64,000 bases of DNA from Gillisia xinjiangensis. GTDB taxonomy: Bacteria; Bacteroidota; Bacteroidia; Flavobacteriales; Flavobacteriaceae. Below the pieces are notes generated by a model. The model was not told where the DNA came from and searched no databases. It was given only the letters and a program-made list of their open reading frames with translations. The translations under genes and the position numbers were made by a program. Location: positions 558,001 to 622,000 of the forward strand of contig NZ_JBKAHK010000002.1 of assembly GCF_046298265.1 (NCBI RefSeq), in the 5' to 3' direction. The first letter of the stretch is position 1. The number at the start of each line of letters is the position of its first letter. This document shows positions 7,612 through 16,435 of the stretch, one piece after another.

Positions 7612-8733
7612 ATGATAAAAAGAGCATTAGAAAAGAAAATTGAAAATCGTTTTGGAACAGGCAAAGCGATCCTTTTAATTGGTCCCAGACAGGCAGGTAA
7701 AACTACCCTTTTCAATAAATTATTGGAAGGAAAAGAATATCTTTTTTTAAACGGTGATGATCCAACAGTTCGAAAACTTCTTTCAAACCCCAACTTAGAA
7801 CAACTCAAGAATATAATTGGGACATATACTATTGTCTTTATAGACGAAGCCCAGCGTATAGAAAATATTGGGCTTAGCCTCAAATTGATTACAGATCAAT
7901 TAAAATCAGTTCAACTGTTGGTTAGTGGCTCATCTGCGTTCGACTTAAACAATCAAACTCAGGAACCTCTTACAGGCAGAAAATGGGAGTATCAGCTGTA
8001 CCCTATTTCCTGGGGAGAATTCGAATCAAATGTGGGATATCTTAAAGCCGAGCAACAATTAGAATTGAGGATAGTTTACGGAATGTACCCGGATGTAATC
8101 AATAATTTTAGTGAAGAAAAAGAAATTCTCAAACAATTAACCGACAGCTATTTATACAAGGATATACTGAGTTATGGAGGAATCCGTAAGCCAGAGGTTT
8201 TGGAAAAATTATTAAGGGCTCTTGCCTTTCAAATCGGCAGTGAGGTAAGTTATAATGAATTAGCTCAATTGTTAGGAATTGATAAAAAAACTGTAGCTAC
8301 TTATATTGACCTTCTTTGCCAGGCTTACGTAATCTTCAAACTCCCAAGTTTCAGCAAGAATTTACGGAATGAAATAAAAACCAATCAAAAAATATTTTTT
8401 TACGATACTGGGGTTAGAAACATGATAATAGGCGATTTAAGCCCTATGGATGATAGACAAGACAAAGGTAATCTTTGGGAAAACTTTCTAATAGCTGAAC
8501 GTTTAAAATTTAGGGCTTACAACAGCTCCCTGGCAAAAGGGTATTTTTGGAGAACTGTACAGCAGCAAGAAATTGATTATGTTGAGGAAGAGGAGGGTTG
8601 GGTGAAAGGTTTTGAAATAAAATGGAATCCAAAAAATAAAATAAAGGTGCCTAAGACTTTTTTACAAGCTTATGATGCGAAAGTAAAAATTATTAATAGA
8701 GAAAATTTCAGGGATTTTTTGAATAAAGAGTAG
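7612..8733 (+). CDS. AAA-type ATPase with DUF4143 domain
   Basis: A 373-residue protein of the AAA_14/DUF4143 family. It shows Walker A GPRQAGKTTL near residue 27, Walker B IVFIDEAQR near residue 80, and a sensor-like LLVSGSSAF. A winged-helix-like region (about 220-260) is followed by the C-terminal DUF4143 region ending in a nuclease-like ...EIDYVEEEEGWVKGFEIK. The ATG at 7612 is chosen over a TTG at 7558 because it opens directly on the conserved ATPase start. Family members are scattered, often solitary genes of unknown role with signs of transfer; none is well characterised. Confidence 0.88.
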   Translation: MIKRALEKKIENRFGTGKAILLIGPRQAGKTTLFNKLLEGKEYLFLNGDDPTVRKLLSNPNLEQLKNIIGTYTIVFIDEAQRIENIGLSLKLITDQLKSVQLLVSGSSAFDLNNQTQEPLTGRKWEYQLYPISWGEFESNVGYLKAEQQLELRIVYGMYPDVINNFSEEKEILKQLTDSYLYKDILSYGGIRKPEVLEKLLRALAFQIGSEVSYNELAQLLGIDKKTVATYIDLLCQAYVIFKLPSFSKNLRNEIKTNQKIFFYDTGVRNMIIGDLSPMDDRQDKGNLWENFLIAERLKFRAYNSSLAKGYFWRTVQQQEIDYVEEEEGWVKGFEIKWNPKNKIKVPKTFLQAYDAKVKIINRENFRDFLNKE

Positions 8734-9249
8734 CCAACTGCTTTAAATGTTAGTATAACTTTTAAGAATGATCCACAATTCTTTCTATTCCAGAAGCACC
8801 TGTTGCGGGAAGTCTCCCGACTTCGCGCCTTTTGCAATAATCCTGATAGCACCAAAATCTTCCGAAAGTCTCCTGACTTGCTGTTGCAATCTGGTTAGAA
8901 CTGTTTGCGAGTTTCCGGACTTATCACAATTCGTTTTAACGTCGGGAGACGTTGGGTAAGTGAAAAAAATTAAAGACGTGAGAGTATCTCAAAGTCATGA
9001 GACTTTGCGCAGCTGTGGCTAAAATTATTTGGGCATTGGACTTAGATCAATTTTGGCTGCTTTTGTACAGTGAGTCTTTACTGTTTCACTTAGGCCTAAC
9101 AGATCTCCAGGATATGTTAGGCCTGGGGTCAAGCCTTAATATTGGTTAACCGGTAAATGATGGGTTTTCTTGATTTTAACATACCTGCCGGTTCACAGGT
9201 CCATCTTTATTTACAGATAAATTGTATCTTAATATCTAAATGTTTTGAT
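8734..9249. other. Non-coding stretch with three small 4-nt-loop hairpins
   Basis: No convincing gene is seen. Three compact inverted repeats of the same build occur: GAAGTC-TCCC-GACTTC (8809-8824), AACGTC-GGGA-GACGTT (8938-8953) and AAAGTC-ATGA-GACTTT (8991-9006). A degenerate relative is near 8870. A short frame at 8768-8959 spans two of them and looks like chance. Confidence 0.6.
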
Positions 9250-9780
9250 ATGCCAATTACCTATAAGAATATTGAGTTTGAAGCGGTTCTGGGAGATATT
9301 ACCAATCAGCCGGATGTTGAGGCCGTAGTAAATGCAGCCAATGCTGAACTTGCTATTGGCGGTGGGGTGGCAGGTGCAATTCACCGGGCGGCAGGGCCAG
9401 AACTTTATGAGGAATGTAAGCCCTTGGCGCCTATCAATCCTGGTGAAGCGGTGATCACCAAAGCTTATAATTTACCGAATAAATATGTGATCCATTGCCT
9501 GGGGCCGGTGTATGGAAGCGATAAACCTGAAGATGAGTTGCTGGCAAATTGTTATAAAAACGCGTTGCGGCTTGCTGAAGAAAATAAAATTTCCTCCATA
9601 GCATTTCCTTCTATTTCTACAGGAGCCTTCAGATATCCTTTTCAAAAGGCGACAGATGTCAGTTTTAATACAATTTTAGGGGAATTAGAGAGGTTCAAAC
9701 ATTTGCAAAAGATTAGATTTGTTCTGTTTAGTGAGCAGGATCTCAGGTTTTATGAGGAGAAACTCGGGAAATTAGAATAA
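9250..9780 (+). CDS. Macro domain protein (ADP-ribose / O-acetyl-ADP-ribose hydrolase type)
   Basis: A 176-residue single macro domain. It has the ADP-ribose binding motif VVNAANAELAIGGGVAGAIH, with Asn-Ala-Ala-Asn followed by the Gly-rich loop, and the second loop SISTGAFRYP. This resembles MacroD-type enzymes that deacetylate O-acetyl-ADP-ribose or remove ADP-ribose from proteins. The ATG at 9250 (MPITYKNIEF) is preferred to 9157, whose extra 31 residues do not look conserved. It is followed 28 bases later by pncB and then pncA, which suggests a link to NAD turnover. Confidence 0.9.
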   Translation: MPITYKNIEFEAVLGDITNQPDVEAVVNAANAELAIGGGVAGAIHRAAGPELYEECKPLAPINPGEAVITKAYNLPNKYVIHCLGPVYGSDKPEDELLANCYKNALRLAEENKISSIAFPSISTGAFRYPFQKATDVSFNTILGELERFKHLQKIRFVLFSEQDLRFYEEKLGKLE

Positions 9781-9808
9781 AGGCTCACCGCAACCAAACT
9801 TTCATGAT

Positions 9809-11212
9809 ATGCTAAATATTACTGCTACTTATACAGATCAATATCAACTTGCGATGGCGCAGGTTTATTTTCAAAATGGACAACGGGAAACCACCGCTGT
9901 TTTCGATTATTTTTTCAGAAAACTTCCCTTTCGTAATGGTTATGCGATTTTCGCCGGATTAGAGAATCTTTTGGAAATTCTGGAAGATCTCAGGTTTAGT
10001 GATGCCGATATCGACTTTTTGAAAAAACAGGAGTTTTCCGAAGAGTTCATAGAATATTTAAGGAATTTCAAGTTCAGGGGAACTATTTATTCAGCAAAAG
10101 AAGGAGATCTTGTGTTTCCAACCCGTCCTGTGCTGCAGGTTGAAGCTACGATGATTGAAGCTCAAATTATCGAAACCATGCTCCTCAACATACTTAACTT
10201 TCAAACCCTTATCGCCACCAAAGCCAGCCGGATGCGTCTTGTTGCTGGAGACCGTAAATTACTGGATTTCGGACTAAGAAGGGCGCAGGGTTCCGGTGGG
10301 TATTATGCGAGCAGAGCAGCCATAATAGGCGGTTTTAACGGTACCAGTAATGTAGTTGCGGGAAAAGATTTTGATATTCCGGTATCCGGAACTATGGCGC
10401 ATTCCTTTATTCAGAGTTATGATGATGAGCTCACGGCCTTCCGTGCATTTGCAAAAGGACGACCGCATGATTGCGTGCTGCTTGTAGATACCTATGACAC
10501 CTTAAAAAGTGGACTTCCTCACGCGATCAAGGTAGGGAAGGAGATGGAAGAGAAAGGAGCGAAGCTTGCCGGAATTCGCCTGGATAGCGGGGATTTGGCC
10601 TATCTGGCTAAAGAAAGCCGAAAAATGCTGGACAATGCTGGTCTTGAATATGTGAAAATAGCAGCTTCCAATCAACTGGATGAATTTGTGATTAAAAGTT
10701 TACTGGAGCAACAGGCACCCATAGATGTGTTTGGAGTAGGAACCAACCTGGTAACAGGAAGTCCGGACGGCGCTTTGGACGGTGTCTATAAACTGGCGGA
10801 ATCAAACGGGAAACCAAGGTTGAAAATTTCTGAAAGTCTTTCAAAAGTGACCATTCCGCACAAAAAACAAGTGTACAGATTAAGCAATCCGGATGGACAA
10901 TTGCTTGGGGCAGATGCCATCACGATGCGAAGTGAAACTAAAATAGACCGCATCTACGATCCAATGGAATCCCTTAAATCACTTTCAATTGAAGGGGCTA
11001 AATTGGAGGCTTTGTTGCAACCAGTTATGATAGATGGAAAACGAACCGAAAAATCAAGGAGTCTGGAGGAAATTTCCCAATTCGCTAAAGAGCGGCTGGA
11101 AACTTTGCCCGTAGAATACAAACGCTTTTATAATCCGCATATTTACAAAGTGGGCATAAGTGCCAGGTTGAAAGAAGAGCGTGAAAATTTACTCAAAAAA
11201 TATAATAGGTAA
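9809..11212 (+). CDS. pncB: Nicotinate phosphoribosyltransferase
   Basis: A 467-residue cytosolic enzyme making nicotinate mononucleotide from nicotinate and PRPP, the entry step of the Preiss-Handler NAD pathway. Visible family features are the N-terminal TDQYQLAMAQVYF, the RRAQG segment, the SGTMAHSFIQSY segment with the conserved His, and the GIRLDSGDLAYL phosphate-binding region. It lies between the macro-domain gene and pncA, with 3 bases to pncA, so translation of the two is probably coupled. Confidence 0.95.
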   Translation: MLNITATYTDQYQLAMAQVYFQNGQRETTAVFDYFFRKLPFRNGYAIFAGLENLLEILEDLRFSDADIDFLKKQEFSEEFIEYLRNFKFRGTIYSAKEGDLVFPTRPVLQVEATMIEAQIIETMLLNILNFQTLIATKASRMRLVAGDRKLLDFGLRRAQGSGGYYASRAAIIGGFNGTSNVVAGKDFDIPVSGTMAHSFIQSYDDELTAFRAFAKGRPHDCVLLVDTYDTLKSGLPHAIKVGKEMEEKGAKLAGIRLDSGDLAYLAKESRKMLDNAGLEYVKIAASNQLDEFVIKSLLEQQAPIDVFGVGTNLVTGSPDGALDGVYKLAESNGKPRLKISESLSKVTIPHKKQVYRLSNPDGQLLGADAITMRSETKIDRIYDPMESLKSLSIEGAKLEALLQPVMIDGKRTEKSRSLEEISQFAKERLETLPVEYKRFYNPHIYKVGISARLKEERENLLKKYNR

Positions 11213-11215
11213 AGT

Positions 11216-11833
11216 ATGAGAGCACTTGTGATAATTGATGTTCAAAATGATTTTATACCCGGCGGAGCTTTGGCCGTTCCGGAAGGTGGTAAAATTGTGG
11301 ATTTGATAAATAAACTTCAGAATAAATTTGAGCTTGTAATCGCTACCCAGGATTGGCATCCGGAGGATCATTCCAGTTTTGCGATAAATCATCCCGAAAA
11401 AGAGGAATTCGATAAAATAACGTGGAGAGGCAGTGAACAGGTTTTATGGCCTGTGCATTGTTTGCAAAACAGCTGGGGTGCAAAGTTACATCCCAATTTA
11501 AAAACTTCCAGGATCGAAGCTATTTTCAGAAAAGGAACCAATCCGGAAATAGATAGTTACAGCGCATTTTATGATAATGGCCATGAAAAAACAACAGGCT
11601 TGGCAGGATATCTAAAAGAAAAAGGTGTTGATGAGCTTTACTTTTGCGGCCTTGCAGCCGAAATTTGTGTGTATTTTTCTATGATGGATGCTTTAGAGGA
11701 AGGTTTTGATTCAACAATCATTGAAGATGCAACCCGGGCTTTAAATCCTGCCGATTTTGAAAATGCTAAAAAAAACATGCTGGAAAAAGGAGGCAAGATC
11801 AAAAATTCTTCAACTATTTATTCTGAACTTTAA
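11216..11833 (+). CDS. pncA: Nicotinamidase (pyrazinamidase)
   Basis: A 205-residue isochorismatase-fold amidase converting nicotinamide to nicotinate. It shows catalytic Asp8 in VIIDVQNDF, the metal ligand stretch TQDWHPEDHSSF, and the catalytic Cys in CGLAAEICVYFS. Together with the adjacent pncB it completes nicotinamide salvage to nicotinate mononucleotide. Its stop codon overlaps by 4 bases the end of the convergent aminotransferase gene. Confidence 0.95.
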   Translation: MRALVIIDVQNDFIPGGALAVPEGGKIVDLINKLQNKFELVIATQDWHPEDHSSFAINHPEKEEFDKITWRGSEQVLWPVHCLQNSWGAKLHPNLKTSRIEAIFRKGTNPEIDSYSAFYDNGHEKTTGLAGYLKEKGVDELYFCGLAAEICVYFSMMDALEEGFDSTIIEDATRALNPADFENAKKNMLEKGGKIKNSSTIYSEL

Positions 11834-13053
11834 AAAATCTCTTTAAATACCTGTATCAATTTTTCCACTTCTTCGGCGGTGTTGTAATGCACCAAACTCA
11901 CGCGCACCACACCGTCCTTTTTTTCAAGATCCAGATCCTGAATTAGCTTTTTGGCATAAAAATCTCCAAACCGAATTCCAATATCGGCTTTATCAGTATG
12001 GGATATAATTTCCGAACTTTTAAAATCCTCGTGAATAAAAGAGATTGTTGGGACCCTTTTTAAAGCTGAACCTGTTTTTTGACCTATAATTTTGATCTCT
12101 TTTACTGAATTTAAATAATTCAGTAATTGTTCAGCCAATAATCCTTCATAAGCTTCTATGAGTTTAAAGCTTTCTTTATATTTTTCTTCTTCTGAAGTAT
12201 TTTGATGTCCGAAATGATGATCGTAGATCTCGCCTAAATATTCAGGAATAGCCCGAAGTCCATAGGTGAGTTCAAAATTATAATTCCCTGGCTGAAATTT
12301 ATACGGGATATCTTCGGGCTTGAAAAAGTAATGATTAAGACCTTTCATCCCGGTTAACAATTCAAGTTTTCCATACATCAAGGCAAGATGTGGTCCGTAG
12401 GTTTTATACCAGCTAAACGTATAAAAATCCACATCCAGTTCCTGCACGTCTATTTTGCGGTGTGGCGCATAGGCTACTCCGTCTACACAAATAAGCGCTC
12501 CGGCATCATGAACCACCTTTGCTATCTTTTTTATAGGATTAATGCTGCCCAAAACGTTGGAACAATGGGTAACCGCAACAAGTTTTGTCCGATTGGAAAG
12601 CAATTTTTCAAGTTCCTGAAGTTCAAGTTCAAAATTTCCCGGATTTACTTTCCAGATCTTTATTTTGATTCCCTTTTTCTGAAGCTCTGTCCAGCAGGAT
12701 ACATTTGCCTCGTGATCTGTATTAGTAACGATCACTTCATCCCCTTCCAGCCAGGAATCGCTCACACAAAGACTCAGGATGCGCAGCAGCATCGTAGAAG
12801 TTGGCCCTATCACGATTTCTTTTTGATCCTTTGCATTTACAAGTTTTGCAACCTGCCCGGTTACCTTATTCAATCGTTCTCCCGCCAGTGCCGAAATTTT
12901 ATAAGAAGCGCCAAGCTGTACATTGGAATTTATTAAATAGTCACTTATATAATTTACAGAGCGACCCAGGATTTGAGAACCTCCGGCATTATCCATAAAA
13001 ATGAATTCGCTTTTAAGCGCTGGGAATTGCTCTCTTACAAATTTGATGTCCAT
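11830..13053 (-). CDS. Class V aminotransferase / cysteine desulfurase-like protein
   Basis: A PLP enzyme of 407 residues, of the cysteine desulfurase-like subgroup whose N terminus reads FVREQFPALKSEFIFMDNAGG. The PLP lysine is expected in TFSWYKTYGPH, preceded by the VDGVAYAPH strand. The start at 13053 (MDIKFVREQFPAL) is preferred over 13080 because it matches the subgroup. There is no SufS/IscU partner nearby, so iron-sulfur assembly is not supported; the substrate is unknown. It is convergent with, and slightly overlaps, pncA. Confidence 0.85.
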   Translation of the reverse strand: MDIKFVREQFPALKSEFIFMDNAGGSQILGRSVNYISDYLINSNVQLGASYKISALAGERLNKVTGQVAKLVNAKDQKEIVIGPTSTMLLRILSLCVSDSWLEGDEVIVTNTDHEANVSCWTELQKKGIKIKIWKVNPGNFELELQELEKLLSNRTKLVAVTHCSNVLGSINPIKKIAKVVHDAGALICVDGVAYAPHRKIDVQELDVDFYTFSWYKTYGPHLALMYGKLELLTGMKGLNHYFFKPEDIPYKFQPGNYNFELTYGLRAIPEYLGEIYDHHFGHQNTSEEEKYKESFKLIEAYEGLLAEQLLNYLNSVKEIKIIGQKTGSALKRVPTISFIHEDFKSSEIISHTDKADIGIRFGDFYAKKLIQDLDLEKKDGVVRVSLVHYNTAEEVEKLIQVFKEIF

Positions 13054-13324
13054 TAGGTTTCTTTTAAGCATTATTTGCAAGGTATATAAATTTCAACTTT
13101 AAAATTAGGGAAATGGTATAAGCCCATATGTATTTGCAGGCTGTTAATTAAGAGTAGTTTAAGATTATGTTTCAGGTTTTATTTTTAAATTCAAATGAGT
13201 TTCTATTAAGTATTTACGTCGTTAAGAAATTGAAAAATTATTTGTCCTCCCTAAATTGGTTAAAATTCGCCCCCTAATTTTTATAACCAGGTTTTAAAAA
13301 TTAAATAAAACTACACATCACACC

Positions 13325-13635
13325 ATGATTAAAGTCTCAGAAATTGCCGCGGATATTTACCGCATGAAGTGCAATCATTTTAAAATAAAGGCGAAGACCT
13401 TATGCTTTATCACAGGTGAATGAAACAGATGTTTCCGGCTTTATTGGAAGAAGCCTACATCTAAGATAAGATGGATGGGGATTGATAAATTTAGGGTAGA
13501 TGAATGCGGTGGGTTAATGAATGGTTGCAGGCAGTACTAAATACCAAAGCTGTGTGCAGTGAAGCAAGTCCTGTTGTCAATATGGTGGCCTTTTCAAAAA
13601 GAGAGGTACAAGACATGCAGGACAATCCGGTTTAG
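13325..13635 (+). pseudogene. Decayed metallo-beta-lactamase-fold (diiron ODP-type) gene
   Basis: Fragments in all three frames fit one protein in order. They are KVSEIAADIYR at the start, then DLMLYHR-stop-MKQMFPALLEEA, then KIRWMGIDKFRVDECGG, and finally NEWLQAVLNTKAVCSEASPV ending before a TAG near 13635. This matches the EIAPDIYR...FHTGMKQMFPALLEE...IRWIGFSHFEADECG...NEWL series of ODP-type MBL proteins. Several frameshifts and stops separate the pieces, and the HxHxDH stretch does not appear intact. An open piece LPSEDELETEVYELNFVQVD at about 13747-13806 is of unknown origin. No other gene is seen in 13081-13866. Confidence 0.75.
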
Positions 13636-13866
13636 TATTCAGGTATGAATGGGAATTAAAGAAAGGGAATCAAACAAGGAGAGGTTTCTGGAATCATTGT
13701 CAATCTACCTTTAGGATAAATATTTAACAATTACGAAGTTAATTTTACCTAGCGAAGATGAACTCGAAACAGAAGTTTATGAGTTAAATTTTGTACAAGT
13801 GGATTAGGAATGAATTTGAAAATAGTTTTAAAAATTAAATCAATGTTAAATTAAAATTAATGAATC

Positions 13867-14697
13867 ATGAAAAAATCAAAAAATTTCTTAGCAATGCCCC
13901 AAATTTTATTAAAGTTTTTTCCCCTGATTATTGTTTTTTTATTTTCAAGTTGTGAAAAGGAGGCTTTGACAGCTATTGAAAATCAATCGGCAGACCTTAG
14001 TTTTTTACCTTCTAAGGCTCATCCGGAAAAAATGAATACATTTTATGGACCGGCAAAACCATTTGGGAAAGGTGTTGCAAGAGCTATGGTAACTATGACC
14101 CATGATGGGGAGCCACGGGCTATTGGAATTAAATTTTCTGAAAGAGCACTTGAAAACCTTCCGACTGATCCTGAAGAATTTACTTTTCAACTTCCTAATA
14201 AGGCAAAAGGATTAGCTTTTGATCATATTGATCTTGGATGGAACCCAGAGGGACATGAGCCACCAGGGATTTATGACATTCCTCATTTTGACATCCATTT
14301 TTATATGATCTCTGAGGAAGAAAAAATGGGAATTACAGATCCCGATTTGGCCGAAATCCTTCCCCCTAGCCAATTGTGGCCTGAAAACTATTTCTCAACT
14401 CCCGGTTTTGTGCCCATGATGGGCAAACATTGGCTTAATATGTTTGCAGATGAACTTGAGCCTGAAGGTATATTTACACAAACCTTTATATATGGCTCTT
14501 ACAATGGTGAATTTATTTTTTATGAACCTATGATTACCCTTGGTTATTTATTGGAAAAGTCCAGTATACAATATAATATTTCGCAACCAGCGGCATTTCA
14601 AAGAACCGGGTATTATTATCCTACTACATACAGTATAAACTACGATTCTACCAAAAAAGAATATACCATATCATTGGAAGGAATGGTACTTAGATAA
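13867..14697 (+). CDS. Lipoprotein, DUF5602/TTHB210-like
   Basis: A 276-residue exported lipoprotein with a hydrophobic N terminus and the lipobox-like FLFSSCEKE. The mature part resembles the TTHB210-like (DUF5602) family, with a metal-site-like HFDIHFYMISEEE segment and a later GKHWLN. Function is unknown to me; the assignment rests on recalled motifs. A clear terminator follows (14721-14746). It lies downstream of the decayed MBL gene. Confidence 0.7.
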   Translation: MKKSKNFLAMPQILLKFFPLIIVFLFSSCEKEALTAIENQSADLSFLPSKAHPEKMNTFYGPAKPFGKGVARAMVTMTHDGEPRAIGIKFSERALENLPTDPEEFTFQLPNKAKGLAFDHIDLGWNPEGHEPPGIYDIPHFDIHFYMISEEEKMGITDPDLAEILPPSQLWPENYFSTPGFVPMMGKHWLNMFADELEPEGIFTQTFIYGSYNGEFIFYEPMITLGYLLEKSSIQYNISQPAAFQRTGYYYPTTYSINYDSTKKEYTISLEGMVLR

Positions 14698-14720
14698 TAT
14701 TTTTTAATTTCTATGGAAAG

Positions 14721-14746
14721 AGCTGCTGTAAAAGGCAGCTTTTTTA
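14721..14746 (+). terminator. Intrinsic terminator
   Basis: AGCTGC-TGTAAAAG-GCAGCT followed by TTTTTT directly after the DUF5602-like lipoprotein gene. Confidence 0.85.
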
Positions 14747-14815
14747 TTGGCCAGCTCAAAATGATAACATTTATCATTTCTTTTTCCAAGCCCCAATTCA
14801 TTTTTATAGGAATGT

Positions 14816-14823
14816 TATATTTG
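14816..14823 (+). promoter_or_regulatory. -7 element of the M28 peptidase gene
   Basis: TATATTTG matches TAnnTTTG and lies 31 bases before the ATG at 14855. A clear TTTG -33 element is not evident. Confidence 0.5.
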
Positions 14824-14854
14824 GGATTCTAAAAATATAATTTAAAACGGTTTT

Positions 14855-16405
14855 ATGAAAAAAACGCTATTGTTGGTCACTGCATGCACCTCCTTGCTAT
14901 TTGCTCCGCTGCAAGCTCAGGAAGCAGATCAGGTTATTGAAAACATTATTAAAGAAGCCAATGAGAATTCTCAACTTGAAACTTTAGGACACCAGTTAAT
15001 GGACGTAATCGGACCACGTTTGGTAGGAACCCCAGAAATGAAGCAGGCTCATGACTGGGCGGTAAGTACGTACGATGGCTGGGGAATCTCTGCCGAAAAT
15101 GAACAATGGGGTGAATGGCGCGGCTGGAAACGTGGGATCACTCATATAGATCTTATTGAGCCAAGGGTGAGGAGCCTGAGTGGAATGCAACTTGCCTGGA
15201 GTCCCGGGACGAAAAAACCTGTGATTGCTGAGGTTGTATTGCTTCCTGAAGCCCAGGATTCTGCTGCATTTGCAAAAATAATGTCTCAGGTAAAAGGGAA
15301 ACTGGTGATGATCTCTATGCCTCAAGTGACAGGGCGACCAGATTATAACTGGGAAGAATTTGCTACAGATAAATCTTTCGAAAAAATGAGAGCAGACCGG
15401 GAGGAACAAACCAATGCCTGGAGAGAAAAAATCAGCAATACCGGATATAATGGAAGAAGTCTTCCACAAGCACTTGAAAATGCAGGTGCAGTTGGTATTA
15501 TTACTTTAAACTGGTCCCGTGGATTTGGGGCAAATAAGATATTTTCTGCCTCTACAAAAAAAATTCCAACCATAGATCTTTCTCTTGAAGACTACGGAAT
15601 GGTGTATAGACTGGTTGAATCCGGCAATAAACCAAAACTTAGAATTGTAGCTGAATCTAAAGAGCTGGGAGCTGTTCCGGCCTTTAATACCATCGCAACT
15701 ATTAAAGGGACCGAAAAGCCCGAAGAATATATTATACTTTCGGCTCATTTCGATTCCTGGGATGGTGCTACCGGCGCTACCGATAACGGAACCGGAACCA
15801 TTGTGATGATGGAAGCTATGCGTATTTTAAAGAAAATGTATCCCAATCCTAAAAGAACCATCATTGCAGGTCATTGGGGAAGTGAGGAACAGGGATTAAA
15901 CGGTTCCCGTGCTTATGTAAAGGACAATCCTGAAATTGTTGAGAATTTACAGGCATTGTTTAATCAGGACAATGGTACCGGGAGAGTTGTAAATCTTTCC
16001 GGAGGTGGTTTTCTTCATGCGTACGATTATTTAGGAAGATGGCTGGAAGCCGTTCCTGAAGAGATCTCGGGTGAAATTGAAACCAACTTCCCTGGAACCC
16101 CTGCCGGAGGCGGATCAGATTATGCTTCTTTTGTGGCTGCAGGTGCTCCCGCTTTTAGCCTGAGTTCTATAAGCTGGTCCTATTGGAGTTATACCTGGCA
16201 CACCAACCTGGATACCTATGATAAGATCGTTTTTGATGATGTAAGAAATAACGCGATCCTAACCGCAATCCTGGCTTATAAAGCAAGTGAAGATCCTGAA
16301 AAAACTTCAAGGGAGAAAAGGGTACTTCCTGTAAGCCGAAGAACGGGAGAGCAAATGACCTGGCCAGAGGCAAGGGATGCCACCAGGAAAGGTGGATTAG
16401 ACTAA
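14855..16405 (+). CDS. M28 family zinc aminopeptidase (secreted)
   Basis: A 516-residue exported peptidase with signal peptide MKKTLLLVTACTSLLFAPLQAQ, a protease-associated (PA) region (about residues 120-260), then the M28 domain. Zinc ligands are visible in order: SAHFDSWDGATGATDNGTG (His and bridging Asp), GSEEQGLNGS (catalytic and ligand Glu), FNQDNGTGR (Asp) and WHTNLDT (His). Expected to release N-terminal amino acids from peptides in the periplasm or outside the cell. It ends about 30 bases from a convergent gene. Confidence 0.92.
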   Translation: MKKTLLLVTACTSLLFAPLQAQEADQVIENIIKEANENSQLETLGHQLMDVIGPRLVGTPEMKQAHDWAVSTYDGWGISAENEQWGEWRGWKRGITHIDLIEPRVRSLSGMQLAWSPGTKKPVIAEVVLLPEAQDSAAFAKIMSQVKGKLVMISMPQVTGRPDYNWEEFATDKSFEKMRADREEQTNAWREKISNTGYNGRSLPQALENAGAVGIITLNWSRGFGANKIFSASTKKIPTIDLSLEDYGMVYRLVESGNKPKLRIVAESKELGAVPAFNTIATIKGTEKPEEYIILSAHFDSWDGATGATDNGTGTIVMMEAMRILKKMYPNPKRTIIAGHWGSEEQGLNGSRAYVKDNPEIVENLQALFNQDNGTGRVVNLSGGGFLHAYDYLGRWLEAVPEEISGEIETNFPGTPAGGGSDYASFVAAGAPAFSLSSISWSYWSYTWHTNLDTYDKIVFDDVRNNAILTAILAYKASEDPEKTSREKRVLPVSRRTGEQMTWPEARDATRKGGLD

Positions 16406-16435
16406 GTTAAAAAAGTAACCTTTTACAATAAGCGG

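Noticed and set aside
8768..8959. A 63-residue frame after the DUF4143 gene
   Set aside because: It runs through two of the small hairpins and is low-quality Ser/Cys-rich sequence; it looks like chance.
12388..12936. A 182-residue frame opposite the class V aminotransferase
   Set aside because: It is a shadow of a well supported gene; the translation has no recognisable features.
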